A model generated the notes under the pieces. The model saw only the letters and a list, made by a program, of their open reading frames with translations. It searched no databases and was not told where the DNA came from. The position numbers were made by a program, and so were the translations under genes. Shown in pieces: positions 18,093-27,986 of a stretch of DNA of 64,000 bases. Within the stretch, counting starts at the first letter, position 1. Each line of letters begins with the position of its first letter. This stretch comes from Bacteroidota bacterium (GTDB lineage: Bacteria > Bacteroidota > Ignavibacteria > Kryptoniales > JAKASW01): NCBI GenBank assembly GCA_021825585.1, contig JAKAGT010000018.1, positions 5,106-69,105 of the forward strand. Reading direction: 5' to 3'.

Positions 18093-20912
18093 GTGATAAA
18101 GTCCGTCCTACTCATACTGCCTTTCCTACTAATCGTATCCGGCGCCCAGGCCCAATTCTATTACTTCGGACAAAACAAGGTGCAGTACACGAAATTCCAC
18201 TGGAAAATTCTCAAGACCGAGCATTTCGATATCTACTATTACCCTCAGATGAGTGAGCTTGCAAATCAAGGTGCAAGGATCGCAGAGAGCGGATATCGGT
18301 ATCTTGAAAACCTGTTCGATTTCAATATCGTACATCGCATCCCACTCATACTCTACTCGTCGCATCTGTATTTCGAGCAAACCAACACGATGCCTGGTTT
18401 CATTCCCGTGGGTGTCGGAGGTTTCTTTGAATTTATGAAGGGGCGCGTCGTCATTCCTTACGACGGGTCGATGTACCAGCTGAAACACGTCATCAGACAT
18501 GAGCTGACCCATGTCTTCATGTTCACGAAGATCGCCACGATGCTCCACGAGCACAGAATGTCGACTGACCGCGTTCCGCCGCTCTGGTTTTCCGAGGGGC
18601 TTGCCGAGTTCCTTTCTACAAAGTGGGATGATCAGGCGGAGATGGTGATCCGCGACGCTGTCTTGAGCGGATACCTCGTTCCGCTCTCGGATATGGACCG
18701 AATCAACGGGACATTCCTGATGTACAAAGAGGGGGAGAACATACTGAAATTCATTTCGGAGCATTACGGCGAGGATAAGGTCTTTCTTCTCATAGATAAT
18801 TTCTGGAAGTCGGCCTCCTTCGATCAGGATATGAAGATGACGCTCGGGATGAACTACGCCGAGTTCGACAAGAGGTGGATTTACAGCCTGCAGAAGAAGT
18901 ACTATCCGATTCTCTCCACCCATGACATGCCTTCCCGTGTCACGCGCGACGTCTACTCGGAAGGGTTCAACGATTCTCCGGTATATTACAAAACTCCCGC
19001 AGGGAAAAAGTATGTCTACTATATAGGCAACCATGACGGGTATACCGACATTTATGAACAGCAGCTCGGAGAGGAATCCAAGCCGAGAATAATCGTGAGA
19101 GGCGAACGGACAAGTGAGTTCGAGGCTTTCCATCTCCCTTCAGACAGGATGGCGATCTCGCGCAACGGGGTGCTGGCATTCGTTTCGAAGAGCGGCGAGA
19201 CCGATGTGCTCCACCTCTTCGACGTAAACAAGAAGAAGATAATTGAGAACAAACGCTTCGAAGACATCTCAAGGATCGGGTCGGTTTGCTTCTCTTCAAA
19301 CGGAGAGGCAATTGCATTCTCCGGCGCATCCATGAAAGGGTACTACAATATCTACATCTACGACATGCGAACCGGCCAACTCCGGCATCTGACGCACGGA
19401 TACTTTGACGACCGGGATCCCGCCTGGTCACCTGACGGGAAGTGGATGGTCTTTTCCTCCGACAGGACTATTTACGGCAACGACGGTTTCTTCAACCTGT
19501 TTCTGATGAACCTTGAGACGGGCAGGATAATGTACCTTACGAAGGGACCGGAAGCGGATTTCCAGCCTGTGTGGTCGCCCGACGGAAGTGAGATTGCCTA
19601 TGTCGGGAACGAGAACGGCGGACAAAACATCTTCGTAATGCCCTTGAATCTCTCCATCCTGCCCGACTCGGTGACGGCGTACAGGATTACAAGTTTCGTC
19701 ACCGCCGCTTTCAATCCCGACTTTGTCGGGACCGATTCGCTGGGTCTCATATTCAGCGCGTTTGAACACTACACATTCCAAATAAGGATGATCGACAGTC
19801 TCAAAAGCAGGATAGAAGACCCCAAAGGAAAATCTACCTTCGCACTTACGGATTTCGATTCTACCTGGGAAGCGCCGGGATACGAGGCAAGAGGTGAAAT
19901 CGCGTCCGTTCCCTACATCCCAAAATACAGCATAGACATAGCGGAGAGTCAGATATCGACAGACCCTGTCTTCGGAACCGCCGGGGGCGCCGCGATGGCC
20001 CTCAGCGACATGCTTGGGAACGATCAATACTATTTTCTCCTTTTCAATACTGCGCAGTCGCAGGATGAAATCCTCAAGAGCTTCAACCTCGCAATATCGA
20101 AAATCTCCCTCACGCACCGGATGAACTATGCGTACGGCGTCTTCAGCTTTGCTGGTCCGCAATACGATTTATCGGATCCGGACATATACTTCTACGAACG
20201 GTCGTATGGCGGCTACTTCACACTGAGTTATCCACTCTCCCGGTTCAGGCGCATCGAGGCGACTACCAGCATGTCGAGCACATATAAGGACCTTTACTAC
20301 GGTATAGGGGAACAGACTTCGCTCCTCTTCTCGAACTCCGTTGCTTACATCGAAGACAATTCACTTTGGGGCCCGACCGGTCCCCTTGACGGTCACAGAA
20401 TGCTTGCCAGCATCGCTTACACATCGGACATCAAGTACGGAACGGTTAACTACCTCACATTGATGTTGGATTACAGGCGGTACTTCAGGATAAGCCAAAC
20501 TGTCGCATTTGCCACGCGCGAAGCGATACTCATGAACCAGGGAATTCAGAGCAGAAGATTCTTCATGGGCGGGAGCTGGGACTTGCGGGGTTGGCCCTTG
20601 TGGAGCATACGGGGCAAAAAAATGTGGATAGCGAGCGAGGAGCTGAGATTCCCCGTGATCAACGAGCTTAACATAGATTTCCCGTTCGGAGGCATGCTCT
20701 TCACGGCAATCCGCGGGGCCGCTTACTTCGATGCCGGTGCTGCCTGGGACAACGTCTATACTTCGACTCTGGGTGACTTCGGCGTCGGACTGCGGATGAA
20801 TCTTGGAGGCGTTGTAGTGCTCAGATGGGATATGGGGAAGCGGATCGAGGATAATTTTCATCGGCTCGAACACGGGCTCTTTTCCCAGTTCTTCTTCGGC
20901 TGGGATTTCTGA
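18093..20912 (+). CDS. Outer-membrane fusion: gluzincin-like protease, TolB-type propeller, Omp85-like barrel
   Basis: 939 residues. A signal peptide ends about residue 20 (SGAQA). Residues 35-290 form a peptidase-MA-like domain with H136-E-L-T-H140 and a downstream Glu in WFSEGLAE (residue 168), the gluzincin zinc pattern. Residues about 300-540 carry TolB/PD40-type beta-propeller repeats (DPAWSPDGKWMVFSSD, QPVWSPDGSEIAYVG). Residues about 600-939 look like a surface-antigen/BamA-type barrel (GGSWDLRGWP) ending in Phe. Substrate is unknown. It starts at GTG with a poor ribosome site. It stands alone between ptsI and the Crp gene. Confidence 0.85.
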   Translation: MIKSVLLILPFLLIVSGAQAQFYYFGQNKVQYTKFHWKILKTEHFDIYYYPQMSELANQGARIAESGYRYLENLFDFNIVHRIPLILYSSHLYFEQTNTMPGFIPVGVGGFFEFMKGRVVIPYDGSMYQLKHVIRHELTHVFMFTKIATMLHEHRMSTDRVPPLWFSEGLAEFLSTKWDDQAEMVIRDAVLSGYLVPLSDMDRINGTFLMYKEGENILKFISEHYGEDKVFLLIDNFWKSASFDQDMKMTLGMNYAEFDKRWIYSLQKKYYPILSTHDMPSRVTRDVYSEGFNDSPVYYKTPAGKKYVYYIGNHDGYTDIYEQQLGEESKPRIIVRGERTSEFEAFHLPSDRMAISRNGVLAFVSKSGETDVLHLFDVNKKKIIENKRFEDISRIGSVCFSSNGEAIAFSGASMKGYYNIYIYDMRTGQLRHLTHGYFDDRDPAWSPDGKWMVFSSDRTIYGNDGFFNLFLMNLETGRIMYLTKGPEADFQPVWSPDGSEIAYVGNENGGQNIFVMPLNLSILPDSVTAYRITSFVTAAFNPDFVGTDSLGLIFSAFEHYTFQIRMIDSLKSRIEDPKGKSTFALTDFDSTWEAPGYEARGEIASVPYIPKYSIDIAESQISTDPVFGTAGGAAMALSDMLGNDQYYFLLFNTAQSQDEILKSFNLAISKISLTHRMNYAYGVFSFAGPQYDLSDPDIYFYERSYGGYFTLSYPLSRFRRIEATTSMSSTYKDLYYGIGEQTSLLFSNSVAYIEDNSLWGPTGPLDGHRMLASIAYTSDIKYGTVNYLTLMLDYRRYFRISQTVAFATREAILMNQGIQSRRFFMGGSWDLRGWPLWSIRGKKMWIASEELRFPVINELNIDFPFGGMLFTAIRGAAYFDAGAAWDNVYTSTLGDFGVGLRMNLGGVVVLRWDMGKRIEDNFHRLEHGLFSQFFFGWDF

Positions 20913-21076
20913 TTGCTTAATAATCTGCAGCACTTTATCTTCATGATCGAGGTCCCACGGGTAACCTGGAATTCCGCCTCGGGATTTGAAACATGTATCG
21001 CTCACCCCATACGCTTCGCGGACCCTGAATTTTCTTGATTCTCTCAGTCAGTTCGATCTAGTGCCGGCATAACAAA

Positions 21077-21766
21077 ATGGTGATGAAACAGAGCCACAGT
21101 CTGCATGACGTATCTATTTTCAGGAAGTTGTCTCCTTCCGGGCTGAAACTGGTTACGGAAGTCTCAAAGACCAAACGTTACAAAAAGAACCAAATCATCT
21201 TTCTGGAGGGAGAACCATTCGGGGGCTTCTACATCGTACTGACGGGACAGGTGAAGGTATACAAACTTGACGGAAACGACGAAGTGACTTCGCTCGACAT
21301 GATAGAGCCTTTCAGCTGCTTCGCGGAGTCCGTACTATTTTCAAAGTCAAATTTCCACTCCTCATGTGCCCAGGCGGTCGAGGATTCGACGGTCCTGTTT
21401 GTCCCGGTGGAGGATTTCATGTCGCTGATGAGTCACAACCTTGCATTTGCGATAAGAATATCGGAAGCACTCGGTGTTCAGCTTGCCAGGTTGGACCGGA
21501 AGATCGGATCGCTCTCTTCGAGCGTCGACAGAAGAGTAGCGAAGTATCTGCTGAATGAAGTTCAGCTAAATAACTCCATCAGGCTTCCCGAACCGTTCTT
21601 TTCTCTGTCAGTCCACAAGAAAGATCTGGCTGCTCACCTTGGAGTCGCGAGCGAGACTCTCTCCCGTATTCTCAAGCTGCTGAAAGAAGAGAAGGTAATC
21701 CGTGAGGTTTCCAAGAAGATATTCGTGACTAATCTGAAAAAGCTTCGCAAGATCGCCGAGGACTAG
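21077..21766 (+). CDS. Crp/Fnr family transcriptional regulator
   Basis: 229 residues: an N-terminal cyclic-nucleotide-type beta barrel (IIFLEGEPFGGFYIVLTGQVK) and a C-terminal winged helix with recognition helix VASETLSRILKLL. The N-terminal cysteines of an FNR oxygen sensor are missing, so it is not a classical FNR. It could be of the HcpR, Dnr or an unnamed group; ligand and targets cannot be read. It is 12.5 kb from the sulfur genes, so control of them is only a possibility. Confidence 0.88.
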   Translation: MVMKQSHSLHDVSIFRKLSPSGLKLVTEVSKTKRYKKNQIIFLEGEPFGGFYIVLTGQVKVYKLDGNDEVTSLDMIEPFSCFAESVLFSKSNFHSSCAQAVEDSTVLFVPVEDFMSLMSHNLAFAIRISEALGVQLARLDRKIGSLSSSVDRRVAKYLLNEVQLNNSIRLPEPFFSLSVHKKDLAAHLGVASETLSRILKLLKEEKVIREVSKKIFVTNLKKLRKIAED

Positions 21767-21840
21767 AAGCGCGATTGTTCCTTATCGCATCGGAGTCGCG
21801 TGCATCCTCTACTCCCGGCTGCTGCATCCCGGCTTCTTTT

Positions 21841-23286
21841 CTAAAACGGGACCTTCTCATCCGGCTCGGAGGATTGGCCGGTCTGGCCCGAGGGGTATTT
21901 CGATAGGTCTTCGAAACGAGCGTACTGTTTCACGAATGCCAGTCTGACGTCTCCAGTCGGGCCATTTCTCTGCTTGCTTATCATGACCTCTGCAACACCG
22001 GCGGTCGATTCACCGTCCGGGTAGCTCTCCAGGCCGTACAGCTCAGGCCGGTGGATGAAGATCACGACGTCAGCATCCTGTTCGAGAGCGCCCGACTCTC
22101 TCAGATCCGACAGTATCGGCTTCTTGTCGCCCCGCTCTTCGACCGAGCGGCGCAGCTGGGAAAGCGCGACTACCGGGATGTCGAGCTCTTTTGCGAGTAC
22201 CTTCAGGCTTCTGGAGATCATCGAAATTTCTCTCTCGCGGCTCTCCGCTCTCGCGGGGCCCTGCATCAGCTGCAAGTAGTCCACCATGATCAGGCCGATG
22301 TCGTGTTCCGTCTTCAGCCTTCTCGCGCGTGCGCGCAGCTCCAAAACCGAAAGCGCCGGTGTGTCATCGATGAAAATCGGTGCGGGGGCCAGCCTGTGAA
22401 TTCGCGTAGAGATCTGTGCCCACTTGTCCTCGGGCAGAGTGCCGGTACGAAGGGCATGCGCATCGACTCGAGCCTCCGCCGCCAGAAGACGGATGAGGAG
22501 CTGCTGCTGCGACATTTCCAGGCTGTATACCGCAGTCGGTACTCCTGTCTTGACGGCCGCGTTTCTTGCAATCGAGAGTGCAAAAGCGGTCTTCCCGACG
22601 CTGGGCCTGGCGGCTATTATTATCAGGTCCGACCTCTGGAAACCGCCCGTCATCGAGTCCAGATCTTTGAATCCCGTGGAAACTCCCGTTACGCCGCCCT
22701 TGGAACCGTGTATCCTTTCCAGTACCTCCATCGTCTTGACGAGCGCCTGCTGCAGGGGAACAACGGCCTTCTTGAGTCTCGCCTCGGAAACTTTGAATAT
22801 ATCCCTCTCGACTTCATCTATGAGCCCGAACGTGTCTTCCCGGTTGTCATAACACTTCTGGATGTTCTGGGACATCGTCGCAATGAGGCTCCGCAGCATG
22901 TATTTCTCTGCGACAATCTGCGAGTGGGCCTCGACGTTTGCTGAAGAGACTACCGACGAGACTAATTCGTTCAGGTAGGCGGATCCGCCGACCGTTTCCA
23001 GGTGGCCCGTTCTTCTGAGCTCCTCGCGAATTGTTATAACGTCTATCTCCTGGTTGCGGGTATACAGCTCCAGCATCGCCCCGAAGATTCTTTCGTTTGC
23101 AGTCGAATAGAAATATTCCGGCTGCAGAAGCTCGATCGCCGGGGGGACGGCATGCCTGTCGAGCAGCATCGCCCCGAGGACAGCTTTCTCCGCTTCCGTA
23201 TCCTGAGGCGGAATCCTGCCGCCGGTCAGGTTATCGGTACCCTGCGTAAAATCCCTTGTTTTCCTTTGTTCGAAATCGGTTGCCAT
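21841..23286 (-). CDS. dnaB: Replicative DNA helicase DnaB
   Basis: Hexameric replication-fork helicase, 481 residues. N-terminal DnaB_N domain (PPQDTEAEKAVLGAMLLD), Walker A ARPSVGKTAFAL near residue 232, Walker B region LIMVDYLQLM, and the arginine-finger region near SDLRESGALEQDADVVIF. The C-terminus is complete and no intein is present. It is the last gene of a minus-strand run hemN - histidine kinase - UDG - dnaB, 47 bases after UDG. Confidence 0.97.
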   Translation of the reverse strand: MATDFEQRKTRDFTQGTDNLTGGRIPPQDTEAEKAVLGAMLLDRHAVPPAIELLQPEYFYSTANERIFGAMLELYTRNQEIDVITIREELRRTGHLETVGGSAYLNELVSSVVSSANVEAHSQIVAEKYMLRSLIATMSQNIQKCYDNREDTFGLIDEVERDIFKVSEARLKKAVVPLQQALVKTMEVLERIHGSKGGVTGVSTGFKDLDSMTGGFQRSDLIIIAARPSVGKTAFALSIARNAAVKTGVPTAVYSLEMSQQQLLIRLLAAEARVDAHALRTGTLPEDKWAQISTRIHRLAPAPIFIDDTPALSVLELRARARRLKTEHDIGLIMVDYLQLMQGPARAESREREISMISRSLKVLAKELDIPVVALSQLRRSVEERGDKKPILSDLRESGALEQDADVVIFIHRPELYGLESYPDGESTAGVAEVMISKQRNGPTGDVRLAFVKQYARFEDLSKYPSGQTGQSSEPDEKVPF

Positions 23287-23333
23287 CAGTCTCTAATCTT
23301 AAATCCTATTGTTTTGAAATCCCGGGTCTGAAC

Positions 23334-24197
23334 TCAAAGCTCGTCGTAGAGTTTCCTCATCTTCTGCACGTCTTCCCATGCGGGCCTTTTCCAGTTGGGG
23401 TTTCTCAGCAAGGCTGCAGGGTGAAAAGTAACCATGACTTTTATTCCCTCGTACAAGTAGATATTGTTGCGCAGTTCTGTCAGGGTAACGTTGGTTTTCA
23501 GGAGAGTTTGTCCGGCTATCCTGCCGAGGCAGAGAATCAGTTTCGGCTTGATTATCTCAAGCTGTTTCTTCAGGAAAGGCTCACACGCCTCGACTTCATC
23601 GGGAATGGGATCGCGGTTATTCGGCGGTCTGCATTTCAGGATATTACATATATAAACATCTTCGCGGCGTAGCTGAACTGCCGCGAGTATCTTGTTAAGC
23701 AGCTGCCCTGCGCGACCGACAAACGGCTCGCCCTTTTCGTCTTCGTCGGCGCCGGGGGCCTCACCGATCAGGACCAGCTTTGAGTTCGGATTGCCGACGC
23801 CGAAGACGAAATTCTTTCGCGTGCTGCCGAGTTGACACTTTTTGCAACCGGAAACCCGCGAATCTAACGTCGCCAGAGAGTCGCTTTCGTACCAGTGAGG
23901 ATCGATCATCCATTGAGGATTCAATACTTTCCCTTCAAACAGCTCACGATCTTCCGCTACTCTTATGGTCTTTGACTTCTGTTTCAAATCCGGCTCGCTT
24001 TTCCCGGGGTGGCTCTCGCCTTTGATCTCATCGGATTGAAGCGGCCGAGTTTCAACGGTAGCTGCGGTTCCATCCTCGGATTCTCCTCCCTTAGCCGCAG
24101 CGGGGAGGAAAGTCTCGTCACCGAAGAGTTCGGCCTGCTGTCTAAGGAAGAGTTCAACATCCTTTAAGACCTTTTCCGGTTGATTTTCATTTCCCAT
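23334..24197 (-). CDS. Uracil-DNA glycosylase, family 4 (4Fe-4S)
   Basis: Base-excision repair enzyme, 287 residues. The first hundred residues are a low-complexity, variable extension. The catalytic domain has the cluster cysteines ([26 protein letters not shown]), motif [21 protein letters not shown] and motif [10 protein letters not shown]. Family 4 enzymes carry a 4Fe-4S cluster and are common in anaerobes and thermophiles. It lies between the sensor kinase and dnaB. Confidence 0.93.
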   Translation of the reverse strand: MGNENQPEKVLKDVELFLRQQAELFGDETFLPAAAKGGESEDGTAATVETRPLQSDEIKGESHPGKSEPDLKQKSKTIRVAEDRELFEGKVLNPQWMIDPHWYESDSLATLDSRVSGCKKCQLGSTRKNFVFGVGNPNSKLVLIGEAPGADEDEKGEPFVGRAGQLLNKILAAVQLRREDVYICNILKCRPPNNRDPIPDEVEACEPFLKKQLEIIKPKLILCLGRIAGQTLLKTNVTLTELRNNIYLYEGIKVMVTFHPAALLRNPNWKRPAWEDVQKMRKLYDEL

Positions 24198-24296
24198 TGA
24201 TTAACAAATTTATTTGTGGCCTGCCTGAAATCCAAGTCGCGGGGAATCCGTGCGGTCAGCTGTTTTTTGCGCTCTCAAAGTCCGCAATGGATGTAT

Positions 24297-26084
24297 TTAG
24301 TCATCCTTCTTCTTTGCCCGTGTCTGAAAGGCATCGAAGCGCATCGTTACGGTCGTACCTTTTCCCACTTCGCTGGCTATCTCTATCTCGCCGCCATGCT
24401 CCTCCACGATTCGCCGGCTTACTGCGAGTCCCAGGCCGGTGCCTTTGCCTGGTTCCTTTGTGGTGAAGAACGGTGTGAATACTCTCTCCAGATTGCCGGC
24501 TTGAATTCCTTCACCGGTGTCCTCGATCGTCACAACGACGCGCTCTCTCCCCTGTTCCTTTCCGTTTACGCCGGTTCTTACCGCCAATTCTCCCCCCATT
24601 TTCATCGCCTGGAACGAGTTGACGACGATGTTCAGGAAGACTTGATACAGCAGGGCAGGGTCGCCGTAGACCTTCGGAATGTCCTGACCGAGCATCTGCG
24701 TGGTGTTGATGGATCCCATCTTGAACTGGAGCTGGACAAAACTCAGCACGTCGCGAATTACGCCGTTTATGTCGACCGCTTGGAGCGACAGCATCTTGGG
24801 CCTTGCGAAGTCAAGGAGCTGGCGCATTAACTGGGATATCCGCTTCGCCTGTTCTATGATCATGGACAGCTCCTGGTAGCCTTTGTCGGTCTTCTTCATA
24901 TCAAGAAGCATGAACTCTGCGTTGCCTGATATGATATTCAGCGGCGTTCCTATCTCGTGAGCTATGCCCGCGGCCAGCTGGCCGGTGGTCGCAAGCTTTT
25001 CGGTCTGTATGATCTGCTGCTCGAGACTCTTTCTCTCGCTAATGTCCGATTCGATTCCCATATAACCGATCTTGGTTCCGTCGAGGTAAATGGGAGCTAT
25101 GCTCAGCCAAACGGGTATTTCGATCCCGTCCTTCCGCCTGTTTATTATTTCACCCTTCCAGTTGTCGTATCTCTGAAGCGAGTCCCACATCTGCGCGTAA
25201 AATTCCTGCGTCGAGTGTCTGGACTGGACGAGTGAAGTCGATTTCCCGATCGCCTCCCCGTGCGAATAGCCGTAAATCTTCGTGAAGGCATCGTTCACGT
25301 CGACGATCTTTCCGTCTACAGTCGTAATTATGATAGCATCCGTGGAATGTTCGAAGGCGCTGCGGAAGAGCTCGAGGCGCCTTTGAAGGAGCTTCTCGGA
25401 GGTGATGTCTTTGTTGAGGCCTATCACTCCGGTAAACCTGCCGTCGGGATCGAGCAGGGGATACCACGATTTGAGGAGGTAGACAATTTCTCCGTTCGGC
25501 TTTACGATGCGGTGCAATGAGTTCTCAACGGCGGCATGGTTCGAGAAAATAGCCCCGAATTCCTCCTCGATCCGCTTCTTGTCTTCTCCGTGAACTATGT
25601 CGAGAGGGTGGAGTTTCCCGCTCAGAAAGTCGTCCCGTGAATATCCGGTAATCTTCTCCACGTTTCCGCTGACGTAGTAGACCTTCCCTTCCTTGTCGAA
25701 TTGAAATATGAGGTCGTTCCCGGCGCGAACCATCTGCGCCAGCTGCGGAATCGATCGTATTGTCCTTTCGGTGAAATCCTGGAAAACGATCCCGAGGACG
25801 TTGTCTTGCCTTATGGAAGAGATAATTTTGCCGTAGACCTGTCTGCCGGAATGTGCGAGGGTTAACTCGGTCTCTTCTCCGCTTTCCAGGGAAGTGAGAG
25901 CCGGTGAGTTAAGGAAGATTTCGTTCAAATCCTTGTCGGAGCGGCCGTCTCCGCTGATTTCGATGAACCTTTGCGTTGAGCCGACAATTCTCCCGCTCGC
26001 GTCCGCGAACACCCCGCATATGCCCGCGTACGACATAATTTCTACAACACCCCTGAAGCGGGGATTTTCTTTCTCTGAGTCCAT
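24297..26084 (-). CDS. Cytoplasmic multi-PAS sensor histidine kinase
   Basis: 595 residues with no membrane segment. An N-terminal PAS-like region is followed by at least two clear PAS/PAC domains (VSGNVEKITGYSRDDFLSG; VDVNDAFTKIYGYSHGEAIG). A HisKA dimerisation domain with the phospho-His (AAGIAHEIGTPLNII) and an HATPase domain follow (N box VVNSFQAM, G boxes EDTGEGIQ and GKGTGLGLAV). The signal is unknown. No response regulator is next to it. It sits 55 bases after hemN. Confidence 0.93.
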   Translation of the reverse strand: MDSEKENPRFRGVVEIMSYAGICGVFADASGRIVGSTQRFIEISGDGRSDKDLNEIFLNSPALTSLESGEETELTLAHSGRQVYGKIISSIRQDNVLGIVFQDFTERTIRSIPQLAQMVRAGNDLIFQFDKEGKVYYVSGNVEKITGYSRDDFLSGKLHPLDIVHGEDKKRIEEEFGAIFSNHAAVENSLHRIVKPNGEIVYLLKSWYPLLDPDGRFTGVIGLNKDITSEKLLQRRLELFRSAFEHSTDAIIITTVDGKIVDVNDAFTKIYGYSHGEAIGKSTSLVQSRHSTQEFYAQMWDSLQRYDNWKGEIINRRKDGIEIPVWLSIAPIYLDGTKIGYMGIESDISERKSLEQQIIQTEKLATTGQLAAGIAHEIGTPLNIISGNAEFMLLDMKKTDKGYQELSMIIEQAKRISQLMRQLLDFARPKMLSLQAVDINGVIRDVLSFVQLQFKMGSINTTQMLGQDIPKVYGDPALLYQVFLNIVVNSFQAMKMGGELAVRTGVNGKEQGRERVVVTIEDTGEGIQAGNLERVFTPFFTTKEPGKGTGLGLAVSRRIVEEHGGEIEIASEVGKGTTVTMRFDAFQTRAKKKDD

Positions 26085-26139
26085 CTGCTGTTTTAAGCCG
26101 CCCTGCTCTGTGAATACCAGCGAGAACTTATCGGAGCAT

Positions 26140-27528
26140 CTACACGGTGCGAGAGAAGATCGGCTTTTCCTTCATCATCCTTTCAAGGTAAGCATCGAAG
26201 ACCATCGCGATGTTTCTGACGACGAGTCTTCCCATATCTGTAATAATTATCTTATCGTTCGTCAACTTCAGTAGATTGTCCTGAATGAATTCATCGAGTT
26301 TCGGAAGGGCAGCGGCGAAGTATTCGTCGAAGTTGATCCCTGCCTTTCTCTCGACGTCGCGCTTGTTCAGCTCCATATCACACATCAGGCGCATTATCAC
26401 ATGCTGCCGGATTATATCGTCTTCCGTCATCTTGTAGCCGAGGACTACGGGGAATCGTCGCGACTCAATCGCATCGTAATAGTCCTTGAGTGACTTATAG
26501 TTCTGGGAATATACGTGATTGAACTGACTGATCGCCGAATTTCCAAACGCGTACAAATCGGCGCCGGAATGCGTGGAGTATCCCTGAAAATTCCGGTAGA
26601 GTGTCTTTTCCTTCTGGGCAACGGCGAGTTCGTCGTCTGGCCTGGCAAAGTGGTCCATCCCTATGTAGATGTAACCCGAGCTTGTCAGGAGTTCTATCGT
26701 CATCTTCAGAATTTCCAGTTTCATCTCGGGCGGCGGGAGGGTGTTCTTGTCTATCAGCTTCTGGTGGGACTTCAGCCATGGCACATGCGCGAAATTGAAA
26801 ACCGCGATTCTTTCAGGAGAAATTGCCACCACCTTGCGCAGGCTATCCTCGAAAGACGCCAGAGTTTGGTAGGGAAGGCCGTAAATCATATCGAGATTGA
26901 CGCTCTTGAACCCGAGCTTGCGGCTCCAGTCTACCGCATCACGGGTAATCTCTTCGGGCTGGATCCTGTTTACCGCCTCCTGAACCTTAGGATTGAAATC
27001 CTGTACACCCATGCTAACCCTGTTAAAACCGTACTCGCGGAAAGCCTGCATGTGTTCAAACGTGAGCCCGCGAGGGTCGATCTCCACGCCCGCTTCAATG
27101 TCGGGTGAGAACGAGAAATGTTCTTTTATGGAAGCCGCCAGCGACCTGATTTCATCCGGGCTCAGGTAAGAAGGGGTGCCTCCACCCCAATGGAGCTGTC
27201 CTACTCTCCGGTTCCTCTTGAAATAAGGTGCGGAGAGCTCCATTTCCCTCCTGAGGTACTGCAGGTATTCGCTGATTCTCTCCCTGCTGTGGGTTATCAG
27301 CATATTGCAGCCGCAGAAATAGCAGAGAGTGTCGCAGAATGGGATGTGATAGTAAAGCGACATTTCGGCGTCGACTTCGGGAGTGTTGTTGTCCTTCAAC
27401 GACCGGAGGTAATCGTCGGCCGTGAAGCTGGAGCTGAAAGCAGGCGCGGGCGGGTAACTCGTGTAACGCGGCCCGGGTCTGTCGTACTTCTTTATCAGCT
27501 GTATATCAATGTCTTTTATAATACTCAT
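26140..27528 (-). CDS. hemN: Oxygen-independent coproporphyrinogen III oxidase
   Basis: Radical SAM enzyme that decarboxylates coproporphyrinogen III to protoporphyrinogen IX without oxygen. The cluster motif CDTLCYFCGC (CxxxCxxC) marks the SAM site. RNFQGYSTHSGADLYAFGNSAIS and the N-terminal DRPGPRYTSYPPAP identify true HemN rather than HemW. ATG 27528 gives 462 residues, the usual length; the longer frame from 27621 lacks homology. Its presence fits haem synthesis under anoxia, needed for the many cytochromes encoded downstream. Confidence 0.95.
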   Translation of the reverse strand: MSIIKDIDIQLIKKYDRPGPRYTSYPPAPAFSSSFTADDYLRSLKDNNTPEVDAEMSLYYHIPFCDTLCYFCGCNMLITHSRERISEYLQYLRREMELSAPYFKRNRRVGQLHWGGGTPSYLSPDEIRSLAASIKEHFSFSPDIEAGVEIDPRGLTFEHMQAFREYGFNRVSMGVQDFNPKVQEAVNRIQPEEITRDAVDWSRKLGFKSVNLDMIYGLPYQTLASFEDSLRKVVAISPERIAVFNFAHVPWLKSHQKLIDKNTLPPPEMKLEILKMTIELLTSSGYIYIGMDHFARPDDELAVAQKEKTLYRNFQGYSTHSGADLYAFGNSAISQFNHVYSQNYKSLKDYYDAIESRRFPVVLGYKMTEDDIIRQHVIMRLMCDMELNKRDVERKAGINFDEYFAAALPKLDEFIQDNLLKLTNDKIIITDMGRLVVRNIAMVFDAYLERMMKEKPIFSRTV

Positions 27529-27728
27529 CTCAATTCTTTCCGAAAAATGGTTCGTTGAGTCTGCAAATCCATCGACTTCACCGCCAATTTTACCGGTTCG
27601 CAAAAAATTTAACCGTCGCAAGCCCCAAGTTCAAGCTACCCGCAACACCGTCCCTCTTTTCATTTTGCTGCTTTTTCAATATCTTACATGTGTGGCGGAG
27701 CTACAGCCCCCGCACTTTGGAGGATTAA

Positions 27729-27986
27729 ATGCATTACCATCCGGCAAGGGTCTTGAACAGCGGCAGGATTTTGATGATGACGGCTGTCTACCTGGTGATA
27801 GGGTCGCTGTGGATTACCTTTGGACTCGTGCTCGAACCTGCTTTGGTTCGGAACCACCCGGAAATCGGGATTATAATGGCGGTCGCGTCGATAGTGTGGG
27901 CCGCCATAAGTCTGATATTCGCGGTCTATTTCATACATAAATTGAGAGTTGAAATTAGAAGAGTAAGGCATGAAGGAAAAGCTTGA
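27729..27986 (+). CDS. Small two-helix membrane protein
   Basis: 85 residues with two hydrophobic stretches ([16 protein letters not shown] and [16 protein letters not shown]) and a basic C-terminal tail. GGAGG five bases before the ATG is a strong ribosome site. The reading frame overlaps the prfA start by 17 bases, so the two are co-expressed. I do not recognise the family. Confidence 0.75.
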   Translation: MHYHPARVLNSGRILMMTAVYLVIGSLWITFGLVLEPALVRNHPEIGIIMAVASIVWAAISLIFAVYFIHKLRVEIRRVRHEGKA

